From NCBI GenBank assembly GCA_964394445.1, contig CAYMXO010000005.1, forward strand, positions 14,562 through 78,561: a DNA stretch of 64,000 bases, read 5' to 3'. A program made the translations under genes and the position numbers. This DNA comes from Thiopseudomonas sp964394445 (lineage in GTDB: Bacteria > Pseudomonadota > Gammaproteobacteria > Pseudomonadales > Pseudomonadaceae). This document shows positions 34,601 to 43,636 of this stretch, piece after piece. Position 1 is the stretch's first letter. Every line of letters starts with the position of its first letter. The notes under the pieces are model-generated. The model saw only the letters and a list, made by a program, of their open reading frames with translations, was not told the DNA's origin and searched no databases.

Positions 34601-35400
34601 GGGGTACCAGTACATTCCGTGTCACGGAAAAGCATTGGCACACGACCGCTTCCAGATTGTGTCGGGCACGCGCAATTGGGTATACCCAACCGTGTCAAGC
34701 GACGGGAATCACAGCGCCCCGCGCGACAGCGTCTCCGGCTGCTTCGGCTTCTGGCCTGCAGCGGGCCTCCATGCGCCTGCCAGACCGGTGCGGCATTGCC
34801 TGCATTCCGGTCGGCGCCCCTGCGGGAATATTCTTGCAGGTGGTCGCGCACAGAGTTGCATCTTCAAGGAGGAGGAATCCGCCGGCAGCCTGCATAACTT
34901 CCCGCGACTGATTTGCGGGCTACAACTGCCTGGAACCGGTGCATCTCCACCCTACACATGTTTGCCACCGTTCCATGTTCCTGTCGCAAGGCCGCATTGC
35001 ATCGGGCAACCGGGTCATGTTTAGCTCCGGTTCCACTCAAGGCATGATGCCTGGTCTTGCTGACCGGTCTTTTGGCCGGTGCTTCAAATTTCTGGTCTGA
35101 TCGGGTGCCGCTCTTTTACGTGAGCGGGTTCATTACATGCCGGGAGCTGGACGGTGCGGACTCTCTCACGCGACCTGACCCTCTCCCTGCGTACAGTGTT
35201 TCGACTCTTGTGCCGGCAGCGAGTTGCATTCTGGCCGGCAAGGCGGTCGTTGCCCTTCGAACATTTTCCGGGTTTGCGCACTGAATAATTAGAATAAAGT
35301 ATGTGCACCTGCTAGATTACCCGACTGCAAAGCGCAGCAGCGAGAATATAGCAGCAAGCTGCCTGTGCTTCAATTACCTGCTAGCGGTCTTCATCTACAA
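34601..35400 (-). promoter_or_regulatory. Long rne leader / divergent rne-rluC control region
   Basis: Eight hundred bases without a convincing gene separate the divergent rne and rluC starts. It holds two perfect palindromes: TTCCGTG-T-CACGGAA at 34615-34629, 15 bases before the rne ATG, and TTGGGTATACCCAA at 34676-34689. The rne 5' region in other bacteria is a long structured leader bound by RNase E itself. An A/T-rich block at about 35283-35300 is a plausible promoter area for one or both genes. Confidence 0.55.
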
Positions 35401-36381
35401 ATGAGCAATTCTGTGAGCGCCATGCCGGCCAAGGTCGAGTTTGTCGAAGTCAGCGACGGCTTTGTCGGCCAGCGTATCGACAACTTCCTCATCAGCCATC
35501 TGAAAGGGGCGCCGAAAACCCTGATCTATCGTATCCTGCGCAAAGGCGAGGTACGGGTCAACAAGGGCCGGATCAAACCAGAGTACCGGTTGCAAGCCGG
35601 CGACCTGATCCGCATTCCGCCATTGCGCCTGCCTCCTCCGGACAGCCCGCCCACGGTTGGCCAGGGGCTGCTGGAGCGGCTGGAAGCGGCCATCGTGTAT
35701 GAGGACGGGCAGCTGCTGGTGGTCAACAAGCCGGCCGGAATTGCCGTGCATGGTGGCAGCGGGCTGCAGTTCGGCATTATCGAAGCCTTTCGCCAGCTGC
35801 GCCCGCAATGCAAAGAGCTGGAGCTGGTGCACCGGCTGGATCGAGACACCTCCGGCCTGCTCATGTTGGCCAAAAAACGTAGCCAGCTGCGCCGCCTGCA
35901 TGCCGCGCTGCGTGACGGCAGCATCGACAAGGGTTACATGGCCCTGGTTGCCGGCAGCTGGCCAACCAGCCGCAAGCAGGTCAATGCGCCGCTACAACGC
36001 AGCAACCTGCGCTCTGGCGAGCGCATGGTCGAAGTCAACCCGGCAGGCAAGGAATCACTGACCCGCTTTCGCGTACTGCAGCGCTTTGACAGCTTTGCTA
36101 CCCTGATCGAGGCCAGCCCGATTACCGGCCGCACCCACCAGATTCGGGTGCACGCCCGCCATGCCGGACACCCGATTGCCGGTGACAGCAAATATGGCGA
36201 TGACGGCTTCGACAGGGCGATTCGCGAGCTGGGCGGCAAACGCCTGTTTTTACACGCCCATTACCTGCGCATCCCGCAAGCAGACAAGCCCGACCTTGAG
36301 CTGCACGCAGAACAGGATGCCATGTGGGCCAATACTCTGGAGAAGCTGAGTGAACAAACCAATACGCCTGTTGATATTTGA
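35401..36381 (+). CDS. rluC: 23S rRNA pseudouridine(955/2504/2580) synthase RluC
   Basis: 326 residues. An N-terminal S4 RNA-binding domain (GQRIDNFLISHLKGAPKTLIYRILRKGEVRVNKGRIK, residues 20-60) and a pseudouridine synthase domain with the catalytic Asp in VHRLDRDTSGLLMLAK and the GRTHQIRVH motif. It isomerises three uridines near the 23S peptidyl-transferase region. The last 32 bases overlap the HAD gene start; a third gene (S49 peptidase) follows. The same trio lies beside rne in Pseudomonas. Confidence 0.96.
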   Translation: MSNSVSAMPAKVEFVEVSDGFVGQRIDNFLISHLKGAPKTLIYRILRKGEVRVNKGRIKPEYRLQAGDLIRIPPLRLPPPDSPPTVGQGLLERLEAAIVYEDGQLLVVNKPAGIAVHGGSGLQFGIIEAFRQLRPQCKELELVHRLDRDTSGLLMLAKKRSQLRRLHAALRDGSIDKGYMALVAGSWPTSRKQVNAPLQRSNLRSGERMVEVNPAGKESLTRFRVLQRFDSFATLIEASPITGRTHQIRVHARHAGHPIAGDSKYGDDGFDRAIRELGGKRLFLHAHYLRIPQADKPDLELHAEQDAMWANTLEKLSEQTNTPVDI

Positions 36382-37009
36382 CTGGGACGGTACCCTGGTC
36401 GATTCACTGGAGCGCATTGTTGCTTCCATGCACCATGCAGCCGACCATTGCGGTATCGGGCGCTGCACCGATGCAGACATCCATGCCATTATCGGCCTGT
36501 CGCTGGAGCACGCCTTTTCCCGGCTGTACCCGGCGCCGGAGCTTGCCGCGTTACGCGAACCGTTTCGCCAGGCCTACAGCGCACATTACCTGGATCAGGA
36601 GCAGGAGCCCTCGCCGTTTTATCCCGGCGTACGCGATGCCCTGGACAACTTCCGCAGCGCCGGCTACCAGCTGGCGGTCGCGACCGGAAAAAGCCGCAAG
36701 GGTCTGGACCGGGTGCTGCAAGGTCACGGCATGCGGGACTTTTTTGATGTCACCCGCTGCGCCGATGAAACCCGCAGCAAGCCTGACCCATTGATGCTGC
36801 ACGAGATCCTGCAACACTGCGGACAGCCGGCCGGCCGTGCCATCATGGTCGGCGACTCGCCTTTTGACCTGCAGATGGCCAACCACGCCGGCATCGCACC
36901 GGTTGCCGTCAGCTATGGCGCGCAGCCGCTGGACATCTTGCTGCAGGAGCGCCCGGCCCTGTCCATTGACCATTTTGACGAATTGCGCGACTGGCTTGTC
37001 GCCCGCTGA
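36350..37009 (+). CDS. HAD-IA family hydrolase (phosphoglycolate phosphatase-like)
   Basis: 219 residues from a GTG with GGAG upstream, overlapping rluC by 32 bases. HAD motifs: FDWDGTLVDS (nucleophile Asp), VATGKSRKGL (motif II), KPDP Lys and VGDSPFDLQMANHAG (motif IV). A helical cap follows motif I. Such cytosolic phosphatases act on small phosphorylated metabolites such as phosphoglycolate or pyridine nucleotides; the substrate cannot be told. Coupled to rluC and 23 bases upstream of the S49 peptidase. Confidence 0.88.
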   Translation: MNKPIRLLIFDWDGTLVDSLERIVASMHHAADHCGIGRCTDADIHAIIGLSLEHAFSRLYPAPELAALREPFRQAYSAHYLDQEQEPSPFYPGVRDALDNFRSAGYQLAVATGKSRKGLDRVLQGHGMRDFFDVTRCADETRSKPDPLMLHEILQHCGQPAGRAIMVGDSPFDLQMANHAGIAPVAVSYGAQPLDILLQERPALSIDHFDELRDWLVAR

Positions 37010-37032
37010 AAGAACCAATCAAGGAACCCGAC

Positions 37033-38049
37033 ATGACCGATCCCTGGAAAGAAAACCCGGACAACCCCCAATCCGTAGCCCCCAACCACCAAGCTCCCGA
37101 ATCAGGCGATGACAAGGCCTGGAAGCTGCTGGAAAAGGCTGTGCTGGCCAGCACACAGGAGCAACGTCGCAGCCGCCGCTGGGGTGTTTTCTTCAAGTCG
37201 CTGACGTTCCTGTACCTGTTTGGTGCAATTTTCCTGTTCGGTTCCGCTTTCAAGGACGACATGGTTGGCAGCAGTGACAGCCACACTGCCATTATCGAGG
37301 TGCGCGGCATGATAGCCGATCGTGAAGATGCCAGCGCCGACAAGGTCATCACCGCCCTGCGCAATGCATTCGAAGACAAAGGTACCCGCGGCGTCATCCT
37401 GCGCATCAACAGCCCCGGCGGCAGCCCCGTGCAATCCGGCTACATCTACGATGAAATCAAACGCCTGCGCCAGCTTTATCCGGCCACTCCGCTCTATGCA
37501 GTGATTACCGACCTTGGCGCCTCCGGCGCCTACTACATTGCCAGCGCTGCCGACCGTATCTACGCCGACAAGGCCAGTCTGGTCGGCTCAATTGGTGTGA
37601 CCGCAGCCAGCTTCGGCTTTGTTGATACCCTGGAAAAGCTCGGTATCGAGCGGCGTGTCTATACCTCTGGTGAGCACAAGGCTTTTCTTGATCCCTTCCA
37701 GCCGCAAAAAGACAGTGAGACCGAGTTCTGGCAGTCGGTGCTGCAAACCACCCACCAACAGTTTATCGACAGCGTGAAGAAAGGCCGCGGCGAGCGCCTG
37801 AAGGCCGATGCGCACCCGGAGCTGTTTTCCGGCCTGGTCTGGTCCGGCGAACAGGCGCTTGAGCTGGGTCTGGTGGATGCGCTGGGCAGCACCAGCATGG
37901 TGGCCCGTGAAGTTATCGGCGAACGCCAACTGGTTGATTTCACCGTGGAAGACTCGCCTTTTGACCGTTTTGCCAAGCGTTTTGGCGCCAGCGTCGGCGC
38001 GCAACTGGCCTTGAAACTGGGCTTGCAGCAGGAACTGCAGCTGCGCTAA
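37033..38049 (+). CDS. sppA: S49 family signal peptide peptidase (SppA-like)
   Basis: 338 residues, with AAGGA before the ATG. One N-terminal membrane helix (about residues 55-72), then one ClpP-like S49 domain: INSPGGSPVQSG, the nucleophile serine in TDLGASGAYYIASAAD, and the general-base lysine in TSGEHKAFLDPF. This is the short (half-size) SppA of Pseudomonas and Bacillus type, not the 600-residue E. coli protein. It degrades cleaved signal peptides in the inner membrane. Third gene of rluC-HAD-sppA. Confidence 0.9.
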   Translation: MTDPWKENPDNPQSVAPNHQAPESGDDKAWKLLEKAVLASTQEQRRSRRWGVFFKSLTFLYLFGAIFLFGSAFKDDMVGSSDSHTAIIEVRGMIADREDASADKVITALRNAFEDKGTRGVILRINSPGGSPVQSGYIYDEIKRLRQLYPATPLYAVITDLGASGAYYIASAADRIYADKASLVGSIGVTAASFGFVDTLEKLGIERRVYTSGEHKAFLDPFQPQKDSETEFWQSVLQTTHQQFIDSVKKGRGERLKADAHPELFSGLVWSGEQALELGLVDALGSTSMVAREVIGERQLVDFTVEDSPFDRFAKRFGASVGAQLALKLGLQQELQLR

Positions 38050-38157
38050 TTTTTAGCGCAGCAATCCCGCATTACTGTGCGAAGGGTTTGCTGCCGGAAC
38101 AGCCTTTCCGGGAAAACGCAGCACCTCCGGCCAACGTCCGGAAACACATTTCCAGAC

Positions 38158-38190
38158 AACAAAAAGCCGCCTTTAGGGCGGCTTTTTGTT
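38158..38190. terminator. Bidirectional terminator between sppA and nadA
   Basis: AACAAAAAGCCGCC pairs with GGCGGCTTTTTGTT around a 5-base loop. Confidence 0.93.
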
Positions 38191-38220
38191 GTCAACGGTT
38201 AAAACCTTGACCAATGACTG

Positions 38221-39279
38221 TCAGGCATTGCCCGCAACCGGGATCCTGGCCTCGCTGGTGAAGTCGAGCATGCGCTGCAAGGGCTTGACCGCGCGGGGCA
38301 CCAGCGCCGGGTCAACCGTTACCTCGTTGCTGCCTGTTTGCAGGCTGTGCAGCAAGGCTTCCAGGGTATTCATCGCCATCCACGGACAGCTGGCACAGCT
38401 GCGACAGCTGGCCCCTTCACCGGCAGTAGGCGCCTCAATAAAGGTTTTGCCCGGGCTCAGCTGCTGCATCTTGTAGAAGATGCCCTTGTCGGTTGCCACA
38501 ATGAACGTCTGCTGCTCCATCTCTTGCGAGGCACGGATCAGCTGACTGGTGGAACCAACCACATCAGCCAGTTCAATCACCGCTTCCGGCGACTCCGGGT
38601 GCACCAGCACTGCAGCATCCGGATACAGGGCTTTCATGTCTTCCAGTTGCTGGGTTTTGAACTCTTCGTGCACGATGCAGGCGCCATCCCACAACAGCAT
38701 GTCGGCACCGGTTTCGCGCTGGATGTAACGGCCCAGGTGCTTGTCGGGCCCCCAGATGATCTTCTCGCCGTTGTCCATCAGGCTTTCAACAATTTCCAGT
38801 GCACAGCTGGAGGTTACCACCCAGTCGGCCCGGGCTTTGACTGCTGCTGAAGTGTTGGCGTATACCACGACCGTACGCTCGGGATGCTGATCGCAAAATG
38901 CCGAAAACTCCTGAACCGGACAGCCCAGGTCCAGCGAACAGGTCGCTTCCAGGGTTGGCATCAGCACGCGCTTCTCCGGACTGAGAATCTTGGCCGTCTC
39001 GCCCATGAAACGGACACCGGCCACTATCAGGGTTTGTGCGGAATGATTGCGGCCAAAACGCGCCATCTCCAGCGAGTCGGCTACACAACCGCCGGTTTTT
39101 TCAGCCAGTTCCTGCAAGACCGGATCGCAATAGTAGTGGGCCACCAGAACGGCATTCTGGCGTTTCAGCTCGGCAGCAATCAGCTCAAAGTATTCGGCCT
39201 GTTGTTCGGCGGTCAGCGGCTTGATCTGTTTGGCCGCGAGGTGTGCTTGAACCAAAATGCGTTCAGCAATCTGTGTCAT
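38221..39279 (-). CDS. nadA: Quinolinate synthase A
   Basis: 352 residues. Motifs of the three-domain NadA fold: VLVAHYYCDP, GVRFMGETAKILSPEKRVLMP, TLEATCSLD, YANTSAAVKARADWVVTSSCA and the C-terminal CRSCASCPWM. The conserved cysteines bind one [4Fe-4S] cluster. It condenses iminoaspartate with dihydroxyacetone phosphate to quinolinate, the second step of de novo NAD synthesis. nadB and nadC are not adjacent. A tRNA-Lys lies 88 bases upstream. Confidence 0.97.
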   Translation of the reverse strand: MTQIAERILVQAHLAAKQIKPLTAEQQAEYFELIAAELKRQNAVLVAHYYCDPVLQELAEKTGGCVADSLEMARFGRNHSAQTLIVAGVRFMGETAKILSPEKRVLMPTLEATCSLDLGCPVQEFSAFCDQHPERTVVVYANTSAAVKARADWVVTSSCALEIVESLMDNGEKIIWGPDKHLGRYIQRETGADMLLWDGACIVHEEFKTQQLEDMKALYPDAAVLVHPESPEAVIELADVVGSTSQLIRASQEMEQQTFIVATDKGIFYKMQQLSPGKTFIEAPTAGEGASCRSCASCPWMAMNTLEALLHSLQTGSNEVTVDPALVPRAVKPLQRMLDFTSEARIPVAGNA

Positions 39280-39367
39280 CGTTATGCAATTCCCAAAAGC
39301 AGCGGAGGCGCAACCTTATCAAGTGTTGCCAGCGCATGCAAAGCACCCTTGCAGTACTGAAAGGAAA

Positions 39368-39442
39368 TGGTGGGTCGTGCGGGGTTCGAACCTGCGACCA
39401 ATTGGTTAAAAGCCAACTGCTCTACCACTGAGCTAACGACCC
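39368..39442 (-). tRNA. tRNA-Lys (TTT)
   Basis: 75 nt with encoded CCA. Acceptor arms GGGTCGT / ACGACCC, D-arm with AGCTCAGTGGTAGAGC (one base shorter than usual), anticodon stem and loop TTGGCTTTTAACCAA (anticodon TTT), T-arm GGTTCGAACC. It lies between nadA and the tol-pal-cpoB cluster; in Pseudomonas the tRNA-Lys at this place is a known island integration site, but no integrase is present here. Confidence 0.97.
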
Positions 39443-39525
39443 GTCAGGGTGGCAAATGATACGCGATTCGGCGCTCTTTTCAAGTAAATTCCGTTGCTGC
39501 CCGCTTCCGGACAGACCAGGACGCC

Positions 39526-40230
39526 CTAGCGCATCCGCTGAAGCTCCTGGCGGGCCAGATTGGCTGCAGAGCTGTCCGGAAACTGCTCGATCACCTGACG
39601 GAACATGGCTTCTGCACGCTCGTGCCGATCCAGCCGTTGTTCGACAACAGCCAGCTTGTAAGTGGAGTCCGGAACTTTGCTGTGCTGCGGCCAGTCTGCG
39701 ATGACGGTTGCAAACGCCTTGCCGGCAGACTGCAAGTCATTCAGTACCAGGCCGACTTCACCCAGCCAGTAATGGGCATTGGCCGCGTATTTGCCTTGCG
39801 GATAGCGACCAAGAAAAGCGGTGAATGCCTGTTGCGCGCGCTCGAAATCACGCGCCTGGATCAGGCTGTAGGCGGCATCATAAAACTGCTGCTCCTTGGC
39901 TGGATCGCCGGGCGCAACCGCTGTAGGCGGGTTGTTCGCCGCTGTTGATCCGGAGTTTTCAGCAGTGGAAGCGGCCGTGCCGGAGCCGTCTCCCTGGCTT
40001 ATGCGGCTATCAAGAGCCTGGAAGCGGTCTTTGCTGTCCTCTTCCAGGCGACTGATGCGGTTTTGCTGCTCTTCAACCATGCCACGCAAGGTGGCAATTT
40101 CCTGCTGCATTTGCTGCAGCTGCATGAACAGCTGCCCCTGTGCAGACAGTCCTGCACCATCATTGGCATACGCGGATGCGGAAACACCCAGCAACATCGC
40201 AACAACCAGTGCGGGAACTGTCTTTTTCAT
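39526..40230 (-). CDS. cpoB: Cell division coordinator CpoB (YbgF)
   Basis: 234 residues. A Sec signal peptide (about 1-22, SAYAND), an N-terminal coiled coil that makes the trimer (about 30-75, LQQMQQEIATLRGMVEEQQNRI), a Ser/Ala/Gly-rich linker, and a TPR domain from about 110 (YSLIQARDFERAQQAFTAFL, AANAHYWLGEV, YKLAVVEQRLDRHERAEAMF). It links the Tol-Pal machine with peptidoglycan synthesis at division. Last gene of the tol-pal operon, 4 bases after pal. Confidence 0.96.
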   Translation of the reverse strand: MKKTVPALVVAMLLGVSASAYANDGAGLSAQGQLFMQLQQMQQEIATLRGMVEEQQNRISRLEEDSKDRFQALDSRISQGDGSGTAASTAENSGSTAANNPPTAVAPGDPAKEQQFYDAAYSLIQARDFERAQQAFTAFLGRYPQGKYAANAHYWLGEVGLVLNDLQSAGKAFATVIADWPQHSKVPDSTYKLAVVEQRLDRHERAEAMFRQVIEQFPDSSAANLARQELQRMR

Positions 40231-40234
40231 GGGC

Positions 40235-40747
40235 TTAGTCGCGCAGTTCTACACGGCGGTTCTGGGCCCAGTCAGCCTCGCTGTGGCCGCCGGCGACCGG
40301 ACGTTCCTCACCGTAGGACACCAGCTCCAGCTGTGCAGGAGAAACACCCTGCAGTACCAGGTAGCGCTGTACGGCCTTGGCACGACGCTCGCCCAGAGCC
40401 ATGTTGTACTCACGGGTACCGCGCTCGTCGGTATGGCCCTCAAGTACCACACGCTTGCCGCTGCCTTGCAGATCGCGGGCGTGAACATCAAGGGCGCGCA
40501 TGGCGTCCTGCTTCAGGTCCGAGCTGTCAAACTCGAAGTAGAAGGTTTTCATCGCACGCAGCGCAGCTTCGCTGCTGCTGTCAAACTCGCTGCCATAACC
40601 GGCACCGGAACCCTGGCCTGCAGTCATGCCGGCATTGGGATCCAGACCTTCAGTTCCCGCCGTATTGCCGCCTTTAGAGGTACAGCCTACTGCGAACAAC
40701 AGGGCCAGTGACAGGGCAGTCAGTTTGCCATATTTCAGTGTTACCAT
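40235..40747 (-). CDS. pal: Peptidoglycan-associated lipoprotein Pal (OprL)
   Basis: 170 residues from MVTLKYGKLTALSLALLFAVGC, where the lipobox FAVGC marks the lipidated cysteine; an in-frame start 7 codons earlier is less likely. An OmpA-like C-terminal domain (FYFEFDSSDLKQDAMRAL ... GHTDERGTREYNMALGERRA) binds peptidoglycan diaminopimelate. It anchors the outer membrane to the wall and interacts with TolB. Lies between tolB and cpoB. Confidence 0.97.
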   Translation of the reverse strand: MVTLKYGKLTALSLALLFAVGCTSKGGNTAGTEGLDPNAGMTAGQGSGAGYGSEFDSSSEAALRAMKTFYFEFDSSDLKQDAMRALDVHARDLQGSGKRVVLEGHTDERGTREYNMALGERRAKAVQRYLVLQGVSPAQLELVSYGEERPVAGGHSEADWAQNRRVELRD

Positions 40748-40798
40748 TTGCTTAAAGCTCCAACGCAAGGTTGTTGATCAGATGTGAAAGGCGTTTCA

Positions 40799-42097
40799 TC
40801 AGTTTAAAAAAGGTGACCATGAAGGCTCACGAATCTCTCCTTCAATACCCGGCAATACGGTACGTACCCGGCCATTGAGCGAGGTCAGCATCAGCACTCC
40901 TTTACCCTGTTGACGCGTGGCATAGATTACCATGCTTCCATTGGGTGCAACAGTGGGCGACTCATCCAGACTGGTGTCCGAAAGAATGCGCAAAGTACCA
41001 CGTTGCAGGTCCTGGGCAGCCACCTTGAATACCTTGTAACCGTCCTGGCGATGAATCATGACCAGAGTTTTTTCGTCGGCCGACAGCTTCGGGTTGGCAT
41101 TGTAATTACCGGTAAAGGTAACCCGCTGGGCTTCGCCGCCATTGATGCTGGCACGATAGATCTGCGGCCGGCCGGAACGGTCCGAGGTAAAGTACAGCGT
41201 ATGACCATCCTTGCCCCAGAAAGGTTCGGTGTCAATGGCCATATGATTGGTAATCCGCTTCACCTGCCGGCTCGCCATGTCCATGACATAGATTTCCGGG
41301 TTGCCGTCCCTGGACAATACAAAGGCCAGCTTGCTGCTGTCCGGCGACCAGGCCGGTGCCCCGTTAAGTCCCTCGAAGCTGGTCACTTGTTCGCGCTGGC
41401 CGCTTTCTACATGCTGCACATAAATGCGCGGGCGCTTCTGTTCGAATGACACATAGGCAATTCGCTTGCCATCGGGTGCATAGGCCGGCGACAGGATCGG
41501 CTCGCGGGACTGCAACAGGGTCACCGCCCGGGCGCCATCGTAATCGGCACGATACAGCGAGTAGCGGCGATCATTGACCGGCCCGGAAGCCGTGACAAAC
41601 AGCAACCGGGTAGAAAACGCCCCCTTGATACCGGTAATTTTTTCATGCGCCTGGTCGGCAATGTGGTGCGCCAGGTCGCGCAGCTGCTGTACGCTGCCGC
41701 TTACGGTGCCGGCATGCAGCTGTTGCTCGCTGGCAACGTTCATCAGGGAATAACGGATCTGCACCCGCCCGTCCGCCTGGGCAGCCATATCACCAACCAG
41801 CAGGTACTGGGCGCCTACCGCCCGCCAGTCGCGATAAATGATCTCGTCCGGGTGCGACGGCATACTGATCATGTGTTCGCGGGCTACCGGGTTGAAGAAC
41901 CCCGAATTGTACAAGTCATTGCCAATGATTTTGGCCGGATCTTCCGGCAGGCCTGCACTGCCGTTCCAGCCAAAAGGTACAACGGCAATCGGGATGGCAC
42001 GATCGGTACCCCGGGTAATCACCAGCGGATCGGCGGCAAACGCCAGGCTGGCAGTTAGGGTCAAACAGGCGACCAACAGTCGTAACATGATACTCAC
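40799..42097 (-). CDS. tolB: Tol-Pal system protein TolB
   Basis: 432 residues. A signal peptide (LRLLVACLTLTASLAFAAD), an N-terminal two-lobed domain and a six-bladed beta-propeller with repeated SPDG/SPDSSKLAF-type blades (APDGKRIAYVSFEQKRPRIYV, WSPDSSKLAFVLSRDGNPEIY). A periplasmic protein that competes for Pal and TolA. The start is a GTG overlapping the tolA stop (GTGA); an ATG three codons later would also keep the signal peptide. Confidence 0.96.
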   Translation of the reverse strand: MSIMLRLLVACLTLTASLAFAADPLVITRGTDRAIPIAVVPFGWNGSAGLPEDPAKIIGNDLYNSGFFNPVAREHMISMPSHPDEIIYRDWRAVGAQYLLVGDMAAQADGRVQIRYSLMNVASEQQLHAGTVSGSVQQLRDLAHHIADQAHEKITGIKGAFSTRLLFVTASGPVNDRRYSLYRADYDGARAVTLLQSREPILSPAYAPDGKRIAYVSFEQKRPRIYVQHVESGQREQVTSFEGLNGAPAWSPDSSKLAFVLSRDGNPEIYVMDMASRQVKRITNHMAIDTEPFWGKDGHTLYFTSDRSGRPQIYRASINGGEAQRVTFTGNYNANPKLSADEKTLVMIHRQDGYKVFKVAAQDLQRGTLRILSDTSLDESPTVAPNGSMVIYATRQQGKGVLMLTSLNGRVRTVLPGIEGEIREPSWSPFLN

Positions 42098-43170
42098 TGA
42101 CTCAAATCCTCGGGCCGGAAGGCCATGCTGCGTTTACGATAAAAGCGCTCATAGGTGGCGCGATCAAGGTTCTGGAGTTCCCGCACCCGCGCCACGTTTC
42201 TCACGGCTGCCAGGGCGGAGTTGTCAAAAGCGGCGTTGCCGCTGCTGCGGGCAATCACTACCCGGCTGATGGTACCGTCGGCGAGAAACTCGACATCCAG
42301 CACCACCTGCATACCATTGCGGGCCGCATCCGGACGGCTCCAGTTCTGGCTGACCAGCTGCACGATCAGGTCGTCCAGCCGCGCTGCCTGCTGCTCACCC
42401 TGCCGGTCGGCTACGCTACTCTGATATTGCGGCTCGCCATCACCCAGCAGTTCAGCCAGAGCAGCTGCGCGCTGATCTTCCTGGGCCTTGCGTTCGGCAG
42501 CACGGGCTTTTTCTGCAGCAACCCTGGCTGCCTGTTCAGCCTCGCGCTTTTTCTTCTCGGCCTCTGCTTTCTGACGTGCCTGCTCGGCCGCCTTTTTCTT
42601 TTCTTCCTCGGCCTTCTTGCGCTCGGCCTCGGCTTTTTTCTTTGCCTCTTCAGCCTTTTTGCGCTCAGCCTCAGCTTTCTTCTTCGCCTCTTCAGCAGCC
42701 TTCAGACGGGCAGCCTCGGCTTTTTGCAACTCGAGTTTCTTCTGCTCCGCGGCTTTCTGCTCGGCCTGCTTCTTCTGTTCTGCCACCTTCTTTTCTTCAG
42801 CTGCTTTTTGTGCAGCCTGCTTTTTCTGCTCTTCAGCTTTTTGCGCTGCTATTTGACGCTCCTGTTCGGCTTTGCGTTGCGCCGCCGCTTCCTGCTCCTG
42901 TTCACGCTTTTTCTGCTCCAGCTGCTCCGGCGCATAATCCTGCGTACGGGTCTTCTCTGCCTCGCCGGCTATTTTTTGCCGGGTCTGGCTGGTCGCCATG
43001 TTTTGCGACTCAAGCTGGTACAGGGTGGCCTTGACCAACGGCCGCGAGGGCGGCAACTCGGGCGTGCGGGAAAAACTGACAAACAGTAGCGACAACAGGG
43101 CCGCATGAATGATCAGCGTCCAGATGACCGGCCAGAACAGCTTGTCCCGTGGATATGACTGCCTTTCCAT
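42094..43170 (-). CDS. tolA: Tol-Pal system protein TolA
   Basis: 358 residues. A membrane anchor near the N-terminus (about 13-33, FWPVIWTLIIHAALLSLLFVS), a long Lys/Ala/Glu-rich helical domain II (about 80-245) and a C-terminal domain III (VVLDVEFLADGTISRVVIARSSG ... FDNSALAAV). Domain II has a 14-residue repeat (AEEAKKKAEAERKK) twice in tandem, visible also in the DNA at about 42600-42690. It transmits energy from TolQR to Pal-TolB. Its ATG overlaps the tolR stop. Confidence 0.97.
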   Translation of the reverse strand: MERQSYPRDKLFWPVIWTLIIHAALLSLLFVSFSRTPELPPSRPLVKATLYQLESQNMATSQTRQKIAGEAEKTRTQDYAPEQLEQKKREQEQEAAAQRKAEQERQIAAQKAEEQKKQAAQKAAEEKKVAEQKKQAEQKAAEQKKLELQKAEAARLKAAEEAKKKAEAERKKAEEAKKKAEAERKKAEEEKKKAAEQARQKAEAEKKKREAEQAARVAAEKARAAERKAQEDQRAAALAELLGDGEPQYQSSVADRQGEQQAARLDDLIVQLVSQNWSRPDAARNGMQVVLDVEFLADGTISRVVIARSSGNAAFDNSALAAVRNVARVRELQNLDRATYERFYRKRSMAFRPEDLSQ

Positions 43171-43622
43171 CAGGGCGCCTCGGTGATCAGGCCCACGTCG
43201 GTAACGCCGGCCTGCTGCAAGCCGCCCATGGCCTGCATGACGCTGCCATAATCAACACTTTTGTCGGCACGGACATAGACCTGCACCTGCTTGCCCTGCT
43301 CACGGTTTGCACCCAGCACGGCGGTGGCGGCACGCACCATGTCATCCAGTTCAACGGCTGTTTCGTCCACCGTATCGACATCCACTTCAGTGCCGGTGGT
43401 CCAGTAATAGCTCTTGTCCGCCTTGATCGACACAGTCAGGATCACCGCATCATTGTCCTGCGGCAGCACCTCACTGGACACCTGCGGCAGCTCGACCTTG
43501 ACACCCTGGTTGAGCATGGGGGCGGTCACCATGAAAATAACCAGCAACACCAGCATCACGTCGATGTAGGGCACCACGTTCATTTCGGCAACAGGTTTTC
43601 TGCGGTTGCGTATACGCGCCAT
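43170..43622 (-). CDS. tolR: Tol-Pal system protein TolR
   Basis: 150 residues of the ExbD/TolR family: a single N-terminal membrane helix (MNVVPYIDVMLVLLVIFMVTAPML) with the proton-relay Asp, then a periplasmic domain (VYVRADKSVDYGSVMQAMGGLQQAGVTDVGLITE). With TolQ it forms the proton-driven motor. It shares one base with tolA and sits 14 bases after tolQ. Confidence 0.97.
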   Translation of the reverse strand: MARIRNRRKPVAEMNVVPYIDVMLVLLVIFMVTAPMLNQGVKVELPQVSSEVLPQDNDAVILTVSIKADKSYYWTTGTEVDVDTVDETAVELDDMVRAATAVLGANREQGKQVQVYVRADKSVDYGSVMQAMGGLQQAGVTDVGLITEAP

Positions 43623-43636
43623 GATGACTCTCCGGC

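Noticed and set aside
42427..43089. Hydrophobic plus-strand frame opposite tolA
   Set aside because: The Leu/Phe-rich reading is simply the complement of the Lys/Glu-rich tolA helix region.
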